64,000 nt of DNA from contig NW_003105600.1 of assembly GCF_000003605.2 (NCBI RefSeq), forward strand, positions 313,961 to 377,960, given 5' to 3'. Below the pieces are notes generated by a model. The model saw nothing but the letters and a program-made list of their open reading frames with translations, searched no databases and had not been told where the DNA came from. The position numbers were made by a program, and so were the translations under genes. Source of the DNA: Saccoglossus kowalevskii (lineage: Eukaryota; Hemichordata; Enteropneusta; Harrimaniidae). Positions 13,101-27,970 of the stretch are shown one piece after another. Each line of letters starts with the position of its first letter. The stretch's first letter is position 1.

Positions 13101-16100
13101 ATAAACCTGTCATCTGACTAAATAACTGCATTGCACCACTGCTTCAAAACTTAAACATTGAGTAAGAGTTACTAAGGCGTACGGACTAAACAGCGAACAT
13201 ATTGTGACTGCAATGAATCCAGCATTATAATACAAGAAATAGACAAGAGATGAAAGCATAAGCCTACAGTGAAGAAGTGTGTAATGCAAAATAAAAATTA
13301 GTCTATGTGTTGTAATTATGAAATTTAATGCATCGCAACAGTGTCTGTACAATTGAATGAATGGATGAATGAATGAATGTACAACAGAATGAATGAATGA
13401 ATGAATGAATAAATCAATGAATGAATGAATTAATGAATCAATCAATGAATCAATAAATCAATGAATCAATGAATGTGGTTAATGGCTAAACATGTATAGA
13501 ACTCTATTACGTCATCATACAGTTTATGGCACACACATACATACTTATGCAGTTATTGTTTAGAAAGTATCTTTATTTGCTGGCATTGTCTTGTTGTATA
13601 TTACTTGTGAGATGAACGATTGTATCATTTATTTTTCTTTCACAACAGGACGATATAATTTATATCTTGATATGTGTAATTTTATGTTTGTTATTAAATT
13701 ATCGTTTACAGAATCTTTGTACAAGCCTTCTTATATTCTGTCTATCTACCACGATAGTGATCAGTTGGTGTTGATGAATCGCTAATCTACCCACTTTCTC
13801 AGCACATTCACATGGTAACATTGTGATACATACAAGACTTCCATTCTAGGAAACTATTCATTTTGTCTGCTGAGCAATTCGCGTGTTTGGTATCTCCGCG
13901 AGATGACTAACTAACCATTGACAACTATTAATGTCAAGATCAAATATGGTCTTATGCATAATAAAATTACACATATATATATGTTTTATTGCAAGACTCT
14001 TTGAAACTTGTATAATAAATACAAAGTTATCAATATTCACAAAAACGGACATACTCTGACTGAATGTTGTGGTTGTCGCGACTGTTACATAATTAGAATT
14101 CACCACTGTACGTTGCTAACGGCTTTATTATATCACATCATGCATCTATAATGCAGTGCCTCGGGGAGAACAATTACAATTCTCACTGTTATTAGTGCTT
14201 ATAACGCGCAGACGTGTTCTCTTCAAGGGCACGCACACTAATCAACATAAACACGCTCCAGTTATTTCTCGCGAGATTGTCGCATAGTTGCTCGTCACGG
14301 TTTCCAATGATATGTGTAACATATCTCTGCATATTTACATATTACCACAAGCGTTTTTTTTCTCGGATCAGTATTGACGATCTGGTAACCTCGAGCTCCT
14401 ATCTCATAACACCTGATAATTCATGGCGTTAAATAATAGATGAGCATCTTCATTTTCTGATTTATGCCTGGAAATTAAACGTCATGGGGGCTATCAACGA
14501 ATAGTAAAAGTCAACACGGGTATTTATAAATATACATTTTATTTGCATTCTGCGTCATATAAAGAAATTGGCATATGTTATGCACGACCTCCAAAAGGTC
14601 ACACATCCTGGTACTTTCCGGGAAATCAGATTCACTATTAATGAGTATAGCCCCCCACCCCCACCGTTAGTAAAAATGCAAGCAGTTGTTATTGAGGTTC
14701 AAAAACAGATAAACATGACGAAAATTGGTGTATAATATTGAAAATTATTTTTGTTATGGACCAATGTTTTGTTTTATCTTTACGATAAATCACAAATCTT
14801 TTTTTTTTTAAATAAAATGATATAAACGAAATAAACACATAGGCATGGTGACTCAACGATGTATTTTACAAAACTAGCATGAGAGCATTGTCGTGCATTT
14901 TATACAAGTTCTATGGGATCACATCCTGGTACATTCATTCGACTAACAAGTATTTTGTATAGGGATGTTACGAAATAAACGACAAAACACATGATGTGAG
15001 GGAAGTCTCGAACTGCTCGCTAATTAATGCAACACACGTAAAAACACAAACGCATTAATATTCATTCACCAACATCATAAATTATACTTTATCGCATCTC
15101 ACGGCAACTCCTGATTCGTTAGCATTAACTTTTTGTGCGTGAAGAATCCTGGAAATCAATTTTATTTTTTACTACCTCTCTTGAACCTAGACGCCTGAAT
15201 GTCAAGAAGATTCATAGGTTTAACGCAGTCACGTGACGTGGGTGTATTAAGTTAGGTTGCTCGTATTTAATGATATGTGGAATTACCCCCTCCCCCGCTC
15301 CCGCCCCGCTAAATCTGCAACGTCACAATTACGTGTAAGCAACAACGTTTTTACATTCAGGTTAACAGTAGTGCGCATATTGCACAATAACTGAACTGAA
15401 TCATATTTGACTACTATTGATATATGTATTATATTTTATTTTATTTTATTAAATAACAATTATCTGAATCAAGTATGAGTTTATCGCAACCGGTACCCAG
15501 TTCGCATTAGCCAGATTGAAATTTACGTACATATCTGATTGGATGTTGATATCATTTCTATCTTCGATTGCTATTATTAGATATATAAGTTAATTGTGTA
15601 TTTGAATGGGGATAATTCAATTTATAATGCATTGCCTATATCTTTATTATTTCATCAAAAACGGAAATATTTAATCATTTTTAGCAACGTGTTCAAAAAA
15701 GGAATCGCTGAATTACTTAGGACCATCTACATAAATGGCTTGCTGGCTGCAAATGAAACAAACACCGAATGTTGGATTTTGATTGTTCGTCTATATAAGA
15801 AAGGGAGTATTCGGCTATTGTCTGTATAATCCTAGAGAGTGTGTGACCATAGCAAACCCATGGGATATATGCTAGCTTTGTTGCATGTAACGGTGTACGC
15901 AACGACTGCTAACACTGGGTATAATCAAATGGGCGTAGTATATAGAGTTGATTCTAAGGTCGCCATCCGTGCGTATTTGGATACATTTCTCTCTTATACC
16001 TACACCGAGTATAATTAAGTTAAAGTTTCGTATGTTTTATTTTTTGCGTTTATGTTGCCATCCCAGCATTAATTCTGATTAGAAATAAACAGTGCTTACC

Positions 16101-17187
16101 TAATAGCAGTAATTTGACTTCTCTATCTGCTCGTTGTTTTGCGGCTTTTATGTCCCTGTCAATGAGTTTAGAATGATGAGCCGCACGTCGGTCCTGGTAG
16201 CTATTTCCACAGCACGTTACCATAGTGAACCCCTTTACCATGGTGAGAAAAACGCATCAAAACGACGAACGAACACTGCCAATGATCTATGGTTTCAACG
16301 GCAAGCGGTTTTGTGCGACAACTCCTGTGTTTTATCCACGTTTGTGTCGCTTTTCTGTTCAGTAATATGCATGGGGTATTTCCAAATCAAGGCTCTAAAT
16401 TTATGAAGTTCGCAGTCGAGCAACGTCAGATTACTCCTCTATCTACTACAGATACAGATGTTCGTTTTAGATGTCGACACAACTGGTATGTTGAAATCCA
16501 TGTAAGACTGTATTAAATCCCAGCGCGATTACACGACTGATGATACCGGCGTCGAGTCTAACACAGCGTTAAACCGAAGAACATTATGTGGCCGGGAAGC
16601 CTCCACAGGCTTGGCAACTAACGGCGATGAAGGTGCACTCGCCTTTAAATAATACCTTCCCCCAAACCGATTATGACACTCTTCCTCCTACAAGAGAAAT
16701 TAATACACCTTGGAACGTGTTTGACTTTGCACGCGCTGTGTACGAAGTTGACAGGCTACACACATACACGATATAGTCAGAACTACGCAGAAGGCGCACC
16801 CAATACAAAAGGGCATGGGTAATGTTTGTAGCTTTAACTGTGCGAATGATGATGATTCGGCAAGCCGGGGAGAAATATTATAGTGCGACGGCTGCTCAGT
16901 TCTGCTTCATTTACAGCGCCCTCTTGAAGGGAATGTGAGAGATATCATTTCTCCCAACCGATATTTTTAGATTTTTTAGTTAGATAAATCTCAATAAAAA
17001 CAGTTCGATTCAAATGACAACAATTTTTGCCGTAGATGGTAACAAGCTGAAATGCTCATTATCTCGTGATTCGTTTCCATTGTTCACATAACATTAACAT
17101 ATTAAAGATATCGCAGGTGGGCGATGTTAGACTGAACAGTCAACATATTAATATTTATGACATTTTCAAGCAGACCACTGAATTCTT
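7180..17187. other. Ten-kilobase non-coding stretch with simple repeats only
   Basis: No supported gene. Simple sequence includes a poly-T run of about 27 at 12,589-12,615, imperfect (GAAT)n from about 13,350 to 13,475, C-rich patches near 14,651-14,663 and 15,287-15,310, and (TTTTA)n near 15,431-15,451. A frame at 8,455-8,688 (plus) is unusually even in composition, but I recognise no domain and see no flanking splice pattern. A frame over 13,110-13,445 is only the translated GAAT repeat. Confidence 0.5.
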
Positions 17188-17384
17188 GGTAGATCAAAAG
17201 ACAAGAAATCTTCCTTCGAGCTAATAGTTGTGAGTGTCAGCCTAATCATGAGTCTAGTACAGTTAATTCAAATGTTTGTGATACCTAGGTATCAATAGTC
17301 TGATCATGAGAGCAAAGTCTCGCCCTAATGCATGATGTCAATCGGTTCTGGAGGATCTACACATTTATTTTGCCATCCTGGTAT
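17188..17384 (+). repeat. Left arm of a large inverted repeat
   Basis: About 197 bp that returns in reverse complement at 18,133-18,329, at roughly 75-80 percent identity by eye. Shared blocks include ATCAAAAGACAA, TTCGAGCTA, CCTAATCATGAGTC, TATCAATAGTCTGATCATGA, CATGATGTCAATC and TTTATTTTGCCATCC, in the same order and spacing. With the other arm it brackets about 750 bp without coding sequence. It could be the long terminal inverted repeats of one non-autonomous DNA transposon, or two copies of a short repeat in opposite orientation. Confidence 0.7.
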
Positions 17385-18132
17385 AAAAACCACGTTTACC
17401 ATGAAGAAAAGACTAAATAATTAAACAATTACCAGCGCATTTAATTTGGCCCAGCAACACATACTCGAGCCTAGTGAGACATTTGACATGAACTATACAT
17501 ATAACCTTATGTAATATCTGTATTATCTTGAAACAGTTGGGCTTGTACACTGGCAAAGTGTCGATGTCATTCTACGCCGTTCTGTGATGAACATCAGGAA
17601 CATATGTTTTTGTACTTCCCCAATTCTTCAATCGCAAATTCTTTCGAAGATAATATGTTATTTATACGACACATAATTAAAATTTTAAAGCCATATAATA
17701 TTATATTATATTATATTGTATTATTTAGAATTGTATTTCTATTAATTTTAATATTGATCCTTTTTCATTTTAACACCTGAACACTGCATTGATGAATATA
17801 TTATTTAAATTTTCAAGATTAAACCTGACTTTTGGAGTGTTTAAACAATCTTATTCCTGAGAACTAACTTGATTATGTACATTTTACCATCGACTTACGC
17901 ATTACTGTAAAACAAGTGAATAGACTAAGTTTATCTAATTAATAACTAAAACACCATGATCAAAAGGTCAAAGGTTATGTGTTTCAAAACCTGAGGACTC
18001 AAGTCTTACTGATATTTTGACTCCAATCCTTGAGCAGTGCAATAACAATGACAGGAAAAAAAAAGAAAATTCGTCCCTCGTATCAAAGTTCGTTGAACTG
18101 CGAACAGAGTTGTCAAATTAAACGAATGTTTC
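17385..18132. other. Interior between the inverted arms, no gene seen
   Basis: AT-rich sequence with a (TATAT)n-like run near 17,698-17,724 and no open frame of note. No transposase-like protein is visible. If this is a DNA transposon it is non-autonomous. Confidence 0.5.
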
Positions 18133-18329
18133 ATACAAGGATGGCAAAATAAATTTGTTGACCCTACAGAACAGATTGACATCATGAATTAAGTTGCGAC
18201 TTTGCTTTCATGATCAGACTATTGATACCTACCTATCACACATATTTGAAGTGAACTGGACTCATGATTAGGCTGGTAATCGCAACTACTAGCTCGAAGA
18301 AAGATTTTTTGTCTTTTGATTAATACCTC
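18133..18329 (-). repeat. Right arm of a large inverted repeat
   Basis: Reverse-complement partner of 17,188-17,384. The outer ends (GGTA..ATCAAAAGAC on both arms) and inner ends (GCCATCC-T/G-GTAT on both) line up, so the two arms are full-length relative to each other. The divergence between them points to an old insertion. No clear target-site duplication is seen just outside. Confidence 0.7.
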
Positions 18330-21300
18330 ATATAAAGAATACAAACTAACATTTCAATCGAAATATTATAAATATATTTCTGCATATGCCCATGAAACAG
18401 TACCAATGGCGGTAATATTGTTGCCAGATGTTCATAAGTTACCTGGACTCGTACGTATGCATAATTACCCACACATTTACAAAGTAAAAGGCCGCTGGCT
18501 TTATTACGGTGTATTCGTGATATCATTGTTTCATGCTGAGAAAGTACATTACACTTATAATCACAGGGTTTCCACAAGGTCGGTGATAAGAGTAAACAGT
18601 TAACACTGACTAACATTGATGGCACGATAGAAATACACATGAGGTCGCGTGTAATTTATGTTGTGTGTGAATATCCTATTACGGGAGTACCATGTATTTT
18701 GTGTAGGTTTTCTGTTCCCAATTATGACATCACAGACCTGAATTTCCCGGGATTGTTTGTTCGTTATCGTTGATTTGTTCACCATGTACTGGCTGGTTTT
18801 AACTAAGGTATAGAAATATTATATCATTAATGAAACGATATAGACCATACAGTAAAATATCACCCCATATTCGATTACTCCGCATATTCTAGCTAGTGTT
18901 CAACGGTCAGCTGAGAATAAGTACTCAAACAGAAAACACGGCAGTTTGCGGAGGTTGAAAAGTGAATAACGTTTGGAACGTTATGTTATAACTTGTGTAG
19001 CCGCTTTCACCGAGACATTCCATTAATCGCACAGGTAAATCCCATAGTTTATGAGTAATTTAATACTTTCCCGAATCGTTAATAAAATAATACAAATAAC
19101 GTCATAATCAGGTATGATTAACATTAATTTATTCCATGGATAGTTTTAAATCAAATTTGTGCAATAATACGATAATTCCTATAAACTATGAAGTGATCCA
19201 AATGCTCTGATTATGAGCGTGCGGGTGTACTGATCACAGTTTATTTTCCATGCGCGCAATTAGCGGTGCACCAACAAATAAAGGATTCTACTGCACATAC
19301 TAGCAGCCGGAAATTGTGTCCCAGTAACAACAATTTTTATATTCGATGGTCTCTGAAAATACTATTGATAATAATTTGTGTTTTTTCTTTAAACATAGCT
19401 TTCAAAAGCCGTGATAGGTATATCGCAGTCATTAAAGAATTCCACGTGACATTACTTATAATCTTAACTGACAAGCCTGGCGCATTTGCGGAAGCTCCCT
19501 GACAAAGCAGAATAATATTTCCGGTGATGATCCTTATAAAAATAGGAATTTTTCGGGATGCTAATTAGCGGACAACAGACTACGTCAAAGTACATCACCT
19601 TAATCAACACGGTAATTAGATTAACACATTTACAAACGTGTGTAACAATGAATTGTCATGGTAAATATGTATATATTAACAGTGTCAAACAGATACGCAG
19701 AAATCTCAATAAGTTAGCATGCGTTCGTCGTCTCCCAGGGTTCAACTTCATGGTTATCTGTGCAAGAGTGTTAGGGTTCAAGAATGTAATTAACATCGTT
19801 ACCAGTAAAAGCGTCCAACAGGCCTGTTGCTCTGTGAAGCACATCTTTTTTTATGACTAGCACGGATAAAATATACGACCCATCATCAATTCTTTAATAG
19901 GGGAGGGGTAGAATCCACATTACTGTATCTCCAGGGGGAACCCGATCGAGATGAGCTCGTTATTATTGCAGAATACCGGGTGTGGGTCATCATGCGTGCA
20001 CGATCTGAGGTCAATCACATCATCGCCATCGTGGAAGTCTCTCGTAGGATTTCCATCCCACGTACTCTGTGATAGTTATCGTACTTTTTTTTATAAACAT
20101 GCCTTCATGGAAAACATACATGTGTTCAGAATGCACGACGCCGATATTTGTGTGGTATTTACGATATATTTGTTTGGACTTTTTGAACATAAAGAGGTAA
20201 TTTTCAGGCGCCAACATGTCTACTTTGGAGCTTATTCCACCCGCAATTTTCTATAGCAATAAATTGTCCACGATTTCATGTGTTTTTTTATACAAGCAGA
20301 TACACGTATCGACTCTTGATAACGGTGTACTGGGCGCCGCGTTGTAAACATAGCCGCGGCTTTTGAGTGGTAACAGTAATAGAATAAAATGGACACCTAT
20401 CAACAACCTAGTATCGCTAACACTGCTGGAAAATACGACTAATTGTCACATTTCATCGCGGCCCGGACAAAAAGATGTTTACAAGCAAGCGTATGTATAA
20501 ATGACAAGCAATATCAAACGTGTCATAGTTTTCTAGTTATCACATAAATAAACGCAGGTGCCATATTGAAACATGTGAACGTGAGTGGACAATTCAATAT
20601 TGTGTTTAAAATTGATGGAACTGTCAACACTCTGTAGTGCTTGAAATATATTTATGGAATATATAACATAACCTAGCCTCTCTAACTAATACAAAACTAG
20701 CGTATACGTAGCAAATATATTTCAAACGTGAGTAGAATGTTTACACTGGGGATCAGAGGTCTGTGCTGTTGAAACCAGCGGAGCATGACATGCAGAGATA
20801 CATTCACCGACACAGTTGAACGATAGTGTTTCAATTTTTGGAAGGAGAACACATCGGTATATAATTCAGAGCATTGACTCGAAAAGCGTATAGCTACTTT
20901 TTTAGTTCGTATCAATAATTAATATTGATAATAATGTTGTTCGCCCCCCAAAAATGGTGTGGGTATATAATAAACCTGATATATCGAACACTAAAATACT
21001 AAATACTCTAAGTTATCCGTGCTTGGAATCAAGGTACCTGGTAAAAACACCTTTACTTTCACAACGCAGCTGACATTAGTCGCATTGAACGTTGTATCAC
21101 GTCTGTGAACTTTGCCCCAACAACTGCCTGGGATTTATAAATTCAGCAGAAGTGGGGATCATATTAAAGTTGTGTGCAATTTATTAATCCGCACGTTTCA
21201 TAAAGACCCCGTGATGACGGGTATAATGACTCGATTCAAATGAAATCTGACAGTTCGGTTAATAGTCTAAAGTAGCGTTATATTAATGCGTGAAAACGCT

Positions 21301-24300
21301 AGTAATAATTTCATTTAATACGCATCTTCTCCAGGAAAGTAATCATAGTAGTAGCGGATATATATCTCTAACAAATCAGTGATTCGCTAAACTTGCAATT
21401 GTCTACATACATCGATTATTATACACGTAGGAACGATTTGCCTAATAAATATGTAAAGCAGTGTTAGATTGGGGATTCTCTTGTCAATTTCCCACGTCAA
21501 CTTGATGTATATCAAATATAATTGCCTTTAATAACACGCAGTATTATCAAGACAACGTAATCTGGTTCTTTGGAGACTAAAATAGACGTCAGTCTGTCTG
21601 GTGTGTTATTCTGCGTAGCGTTTTATATGTTATCACAAATGTATTATACACTCAAAGTCATATTATTGATACAAAGGATGATCGATCGAGTTTCACAAAA
21701 ACATTGAGAATTTTCTCGTTTTTGGTACACTGGACAATTATTATCTATAAGTATTTATATAAAATGGATAACACTTATTTTGTTTTCCAGAAAATTGTAT
21801 ATTTGAAGTACATAGGCTGATAAAGTAAAACATCATTCTTACAAAAATAATAAAAAAACAAAAATCTTTGAAACTCGGGGTAATGATCATTAATAAACTC
21901 GCCAATGGAGAATCCCGTTCGCGTTTTTAATTTTTGTTAGCGCAGTTTAATTTAAAATTGCATGTTCTGGTTGTACGTGCTATAAAAAGAAAGGTTCACA
22001 CACAAAAATATACAAATACGACACCGTAAAAGTTGCAATCATGTGATCAACTAGCTAATTTCTACAAATAAAAATAATGAGTCACCGACCATTGTCTAAA
22101 CGGTAGTCATATTAATTAAATAAAATTTGCGAAATCCGACCGGTAACACCTCTGTGTCACCGAATTACCATTTAAATTCAATATTCAACGAATTGACAAA
22201 CGTGAGTCTGCTGCTGCATCCAAATTGAGGATTATCGAGTTTTTTTTTTACTTTCCTATTCAGCTCAACAACATAGACATAGTGTGACACTAATCAAATC
22301 GGCGTAAGCAATTGTGTGTATATACGATTTTAGAATTAGAAATGCACGTCGTGATAAGTGAGAACCGGCATTTGTAATCGATTAAGCGATTTTCACACAT
22401 GTACACATCGGTAAAGGCATGCATTGCATAAATACGAATAGTACCCCTTCACATCACACCATCACAATGAGACTCAATGTACCGTGTTTCACATATATAC
22501 CACAATATCACAAAACAAATTGAAATCGAGCTTGCGGAATAACATTCACCAGGAAAATAATATTCACTATGCTAGAATGTTAGAAATTGTAATTCATATT
22601 ACGTAATTCATATTTCCTGTCCTTTTTATGAAGCTGAGTAAAGGGTTAAAACATACAAAAAGCAAATTCGTTCAAATACAAACACAAAAAAATATGTCGT
22701 TAACATTCACCGTTCATCATTTTGTGATTCGCGTCAGGTATGAGGTCAAATGTCATTTGTGATGACGGTCAATAAGAAGATTCACACTAATTTGTACAGA
22801 GAAAGATAGGCAAAGTTATAAGAAATATGTAATTTATACTTGTGCATATATATATTATAAGTATTTGCCTTGACACTTGTACACGAGTAAATGACTGACG
22901 CAGATGTACATATGTACTCCGCGTAATGTAATAATAATAATAGTGCGTATTCTTACCAAGTGTAAAGTGCCCACTTTGGTGGACATGCGCAGAAACGCCT
23001 CGACATGATAATTGAAAATTTATGTTATTGATACATCGTCATAAATATAGCATTATATATCCCAAAACAAACACTGTATCATTTATACAATTATTAAATC
23101 TTACAAAATACCATGCAAAAAAATATTAAACAAAATCTATTGAACGACGTTTTATGTAATATATATATATATATATCATACACATTGGTAGATACGTCTG
23201 TCAAAGTAATACATTTGTATTGTAATTGATATACAATGTATTCTCATGGATTATTGAAATTGTATTTAATTAATTGTATTTAACCATTGCGGTAGTATGA
23301 AGTGAAAAACTAGCATATGTACATTTGAACAGACATTCCCACAATCGAATTTGCAGAACAGCAGTAGATTTCCAAATAAACTCTGTGAACTTTTAATAAT
23401 GCCTTTATAAAAACCGCCGCATAAAAATGTAATCCCGCCGATCCATACACCCATCTACCTTACGAATGATACAGTTCATCACTCGATCGATACAAAATAC
23501 GTTTTGCGGTTGTCAGCTGCACCTGACATGCCTGTGCACGACTGATAAATATACACCATACTCGAGAGGTAACACATAAACGAATCATTGACAAGACATA
23601 ATAACAACGTGAAAATTAGACGTCCAAAACGAGAATTCATGTATATGTCTTGATAAAGACAGCTAAAGAGAATTAAGATGCCAATTTGGCTCATTTATTC
23701 TTATTAACGAGAGCATGAAGTAAAGAAATTTATTGTGGTCGATAAAAGGTCACGATCGTATCTTTGATTAAAATCACTGAGATAGCTTCTATGAAACAAA
23801 TGAACACATAACGAGGGAGCAGTGTTCTAATTGCATGCATCTACTAGGAGTACGTTTGCAGGATTTCCATTATAAATGCACCATATCTTATTTTTTGCTC
23901 TCGTTATTTAATTTAATTTGTGACCTCAAATTGTATTAACTGCACCCTTTGATTAATTGCGTATTAGAATTATTCTCAACTACTATCTGACTTATTTCGT
24001 GTGCTCTCTTGACTTTGACGGGTTTAGAAGACATTGCACTATCATGAGTTAAAATTAGACATTGTCAAGAATCTGATTGATAGGAACAGAATGAGATATG
24101 ATAAACGCCTCTCCGTTCAAAATCAACATATCCAAAAAACATCGGCTGTTTGCTTGGTTAGTTAAAGAAATAAAGTAGTGTTCACCATTTTAATTATATA
24201 TACAGTATATTAATTGCATTTCAATTGACAAGAGAGTTCGATTGTTATCATACATCCAAGATACTAGTGGTTCTTCGAAACGTACGTTGATCACTATTAC

Positions 24301-26239
24301 CATGATTGGGCACCACTAAAACAAGTTCAGATTCGGCGCCTTAGAACATGTAATTGCATGTGCATTGTGAGGGCAAACTAAACACGCCAATTTTTCTCTA
24401 TTTTTATGTGAATACTATCTGCTTTCACTGTCTTATTGTCTGTAATCATTGCGAACCTCGATGCACTGGCACCTGCTTGTTTCTTTCGAGCATGTCAGTG
24501 TTTTTTGTGATACTGTGGACATGCAAAGTGAAAGAATTCCGTCCGAGATCCAGGTGCACATAGAAAACGACAAAAAAACATCTCTTTTCACTATAAACCA
24601 CATGCGGGGACGAGATGTTTGCTATTGGCTTGTCATATGACATAAATCACAATCACCTTGATAGAAGTTCAGTTTGATTATCACTAATCGAATACGTTTG
24701 TTGAACCACACGAATGCCAGTTACCTGTATTTACCCATTCATTCACGGTTAATTCATATCATTTTTGTGTGGTCATCACCAGTAAACTTGCGTACGTTGG
24801 CAAAGGTACTGTTTTGATTGAAATCGAAGGTGGCCGTCACCAAATTGAGAACATACGTATCAGATAACAAACACCAATGGCCTCCAACCCGTTTAATTTA
24901 ATCTGAACTTGATTTACATTACCCCCCCCCCCCAAATGGATGACGAAACCCAGAACAGTCTTGTTCCATATGCTGTCGGAAACACTAAATTACCATATAC
25001 ATTTTTACAAAATACATGAAGTAACACATACACAGGAAGTCTCATACAAGATATGGACAGGTTGCATTTGAAAAACAAAACTGCGGTGATTCGCAGAGAA
25101 AGAGTCGTAATACTGTACTGTACTAGATACTGTAATAGATGTGGGATATCACAAGTCACATCGAACACTAATTGACGCTATACCCAGCAATAGCGAATTA
25201 ATGTGGCAATTGTTTACTTTCCATTACATTCTATGGCTTATTAGTAATTTGACTGGGTCGAATAGCTTACATTTTCAACAGTAAGCCATTGAAGTCAGCT
25301 ATATCTTTAGGCAGAAAAAGTAAATTCGCATTCTAGCCTGCATGTAAATGCTAGTCATCTGAAAATAACGTTCTATCACAAGCTACGACTTCACGGAGCA
25401 AATAAAAACAAGCTTTTTAAACAGTGCAAAGGATATAGTTAAAAGATAATGGGAATATTTTGAAATATTTTGTTTTGGTGTTCCATATCGATACACATCC
25501 TGCTTATTATTCTGGTAAATAAAATACATTGAATTTCTGGTACGCACCATTAATCGGTGTGTTTGCATAGTTCATTCTGTCGTTCCTCCAACGAGGAGGC
25601 ATTTTGTATGTAGTCAATGACAAGTCACAAACCCGCGTGAATACCGGAAATACTAATAAAATGCTCTTTAAATATTGTTTTGCTGAAAATAAGTGTTTAT
25701 GTAAATTATCACAATGATGTATGTGACATTCACATCATCACTATGTCGCTCGAATAATATTAAGTAAATATTAGTTTTATATGTACGTGTGAGATTTAAA
25801 TTCTTTTCAAGTATGTTTATAGTATCATTTAAATAAATAACTTTCTAATGTTTAATAATATTTTAGCTGTGGTTATATTTTGCGGTATTTGATCTTTGCA
25901 ACGATCCAATATATACCCGGTGTTATTGTTTGACCCAGGACCAAAAAGTATAAACGATAGCGCAACTCGAATCCACAGACAGTAATGACTCGCGAGATTT
26001 TGATGGTTTTCGGCAAAGAACCATCGCGAGAATATAGAGCCAGCTATATGACGTCTTGTTCAATGGACTTTTCCCACTTGATTACTTTCTCGTGTGTTTT
26101 GTGATTGTATTACTGATACAGTTACACGTTAAATAAATCACGTCGATCAAGTGTCAAACTAAAAACCAGCTGATTGTGGCTACCTAAAAATAAAATCATG
26201 AAACTGTCAATAATGCCATATATAAGCAATGCGGACAAG
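18330..26239. other. Non-coding stretch, no gene seen
   Basis: AT-rich and gene-free as far as I can tell. It holds short (TA)n at about 23,157-23,176 and a run of about 14 C at 24,921-24,934. Overlapping frames around 18,316-18,640 and 24,354-24,643 exist on both strands, look random, and match no domain. Confidence 0.5.
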
Positions 26240-27330
26240 TAATATCGTCACCCACCCAATGTCTTGATTCACATGGTGTGAACTTTAATTGACCACGTTC
26301 GTTTTTATACCAATACGCCAGCGTCTCCTCCAGCGTCCGTATTTTTCTTGAACACCCACTATCGCATATTAGCGAAAGCGCGGTGGAATGGTAACACACT
26401 AATTATTTAATAGTTTAATTGCAAATAAAGCAAGTCAATAAATTACTATTAACTAATTCATTTAGTCTTAATAACATTGACATTAAAACAGACTTTGCCT
26501 AATATCATTAAAATGTCACCGTTGAAGAAAAAGAATGAAAACAAAAACGTCATGGCGGTTTTGAGGCAACTAGTTACCTGTTGCCGCAGTCAGTTGCCTC
26601 GTGAACACAGTTCGTCATTTTGACCTTCGCCAATGCACGAAATAACGTCGTACCTATCCGGAATGCAATTGCTATTAGTTTTGAATATTGGTTAATAGGT
26701 AAAATTTATTTATTATTTAGACGACAGTTATCATTTTCATGATTTCATTTGATTGTGTTGAAAACGTTTTGAGGAAAGTCTTGTGTTAGGTTTACTTGCT
26801 TATGACAAGCAGTATGAATTAAAGAATTGGTTTGATGAAAATTATAAATAAGTATGATAACCATGGCAACATCTCCTTTCCCTGCTGCCGTGTCATTAAA
26901 AATGTCATTTGAATTAAATTGAGTATAATTAAGAAATAAATATATTTTTTCACGCGTTTTAGATTACTGGTGTTAAAGTGAAAACGATTAACATTCATCT
27001 ATAATATACCACCAGAATGGTCACCAACAATTGAAAATGCGCGGCAAGGAATGGGCGATACGATATTATTCCGCCAAATACATGTGCAAAACGGGTGATT
27101 TGAGCGACGGGTCGTGTCTTCAGTTGTCTCGCATGACAAATGTTGTCATCTGCAAGCTACGCGATGCCTCGTGTAATACGGCTTAGGTTATGTATGTATA
27201 GATTTGGTTGCGGTGTATTTGCGTCAGCGCTGTACCAGGTGCAGTGCGTGTGTTTTACTCGCCTTATTGTACATTAATAATACATATAAAGGTAACGTAA
27301 GCCGATTGCTTCGTGCACCGACAGTAGCAT
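26240..27330. repeat. Direct duplication, copy 1
   Basis: Three blocks recur in the same order downstream: 26,246-26,335 matches 27,408-27,495 (shared CGTCACC, CATGGTGT, AATTGACC, CGTTCG, CGTCTCC); 26,491-26,517 matches 27,628-27,657 (GACTTT, AATATCATT); 27,228-27,330 matches 27,868-27,970 (AGCGCTGTACC, TGTACATTAA, ATACA, ATAACGTA). Copy 1 carries about 500 bp more in its middle than copy 2. No coding capacity is recognised. Either a segmental tandem duplication or two head-to-tail copies of an unclassified repeat would explain it. Confidence 0.6.
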
Positions 27331-27399
27331 CCATTGCAACAGGGTGTGTATATGTGTCACTTCTGTTGTTTGGATGACCTAGCATCTTATTCGATGTTA

Positions 27400-27970
27400 T
27401 AGTATGACGTCACCTACCCCATATGTCGATACGCATGGTGTAAACTCTAATTGACCCCGTTCGCCCTAATACTAATGCGCAATCGTCTCCATGTGCTGTT
27501 ACAATCTCTATAAAGGATTGCCGCACACAGTGCCAGGCCCTAGGCCTGCTTCAATGATAAATAAAATAATAGCACAATTTTTTGGTATCACCAGCCAATG
27601 ATAGAATGATTTTTTTTAAATCAAAGCTGACTTTCCGCTGAATATCATTTTACATGACAAGATGGAAAAACAAGGAGTACATATTGGATTGCGATGTTGA
27701 TTATTTACGAGACATGACGAGAACCAACTGCGATTAGTTCGCAAATTCGTGATTCAAAAACCAATCTGTCGTAATCGCTATGACGTATAATTTCCACTTA
27801 AATGTAAATCAAACATTCATATGATTGGTATATATCTATTTAAATGAGGTTACGTTGTTCTTGCCACAGCGCTGTACCTGGTGACGTGCGTTTGTTGTAT
27901 TCGCTTCACTGTACATTAACAATACACATGACGATAACGTACGCCGACGGCTTTGTACAGTAACAGAATT
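27400..27970. repeat. Direct duplication, copy 2
   Basis: Shorter partner of the 26,240-27,330 copy, with the three matching blocks at 27,408-27,495, 27,628-27,657 and 27,868-27,970. The two copies abut, have diverged strongly, and differ by a large indel in the middle. That suggests an old event. Confidence 0.6.

Noticed and set aside
13110-13445. A 111-codon minus-strand frame rich in His, Ser, Phe and Ile
   Set aside because: Its first third is only the translated imperfect (GAAT)n repeat, and the rest shows no domain.
18316-18640. Overlapping 95- and 106-codon frames on opposite strands
   Set aside because: They begin at the edge of the inverted repeat arm, lie on both strands at once and match no domain.
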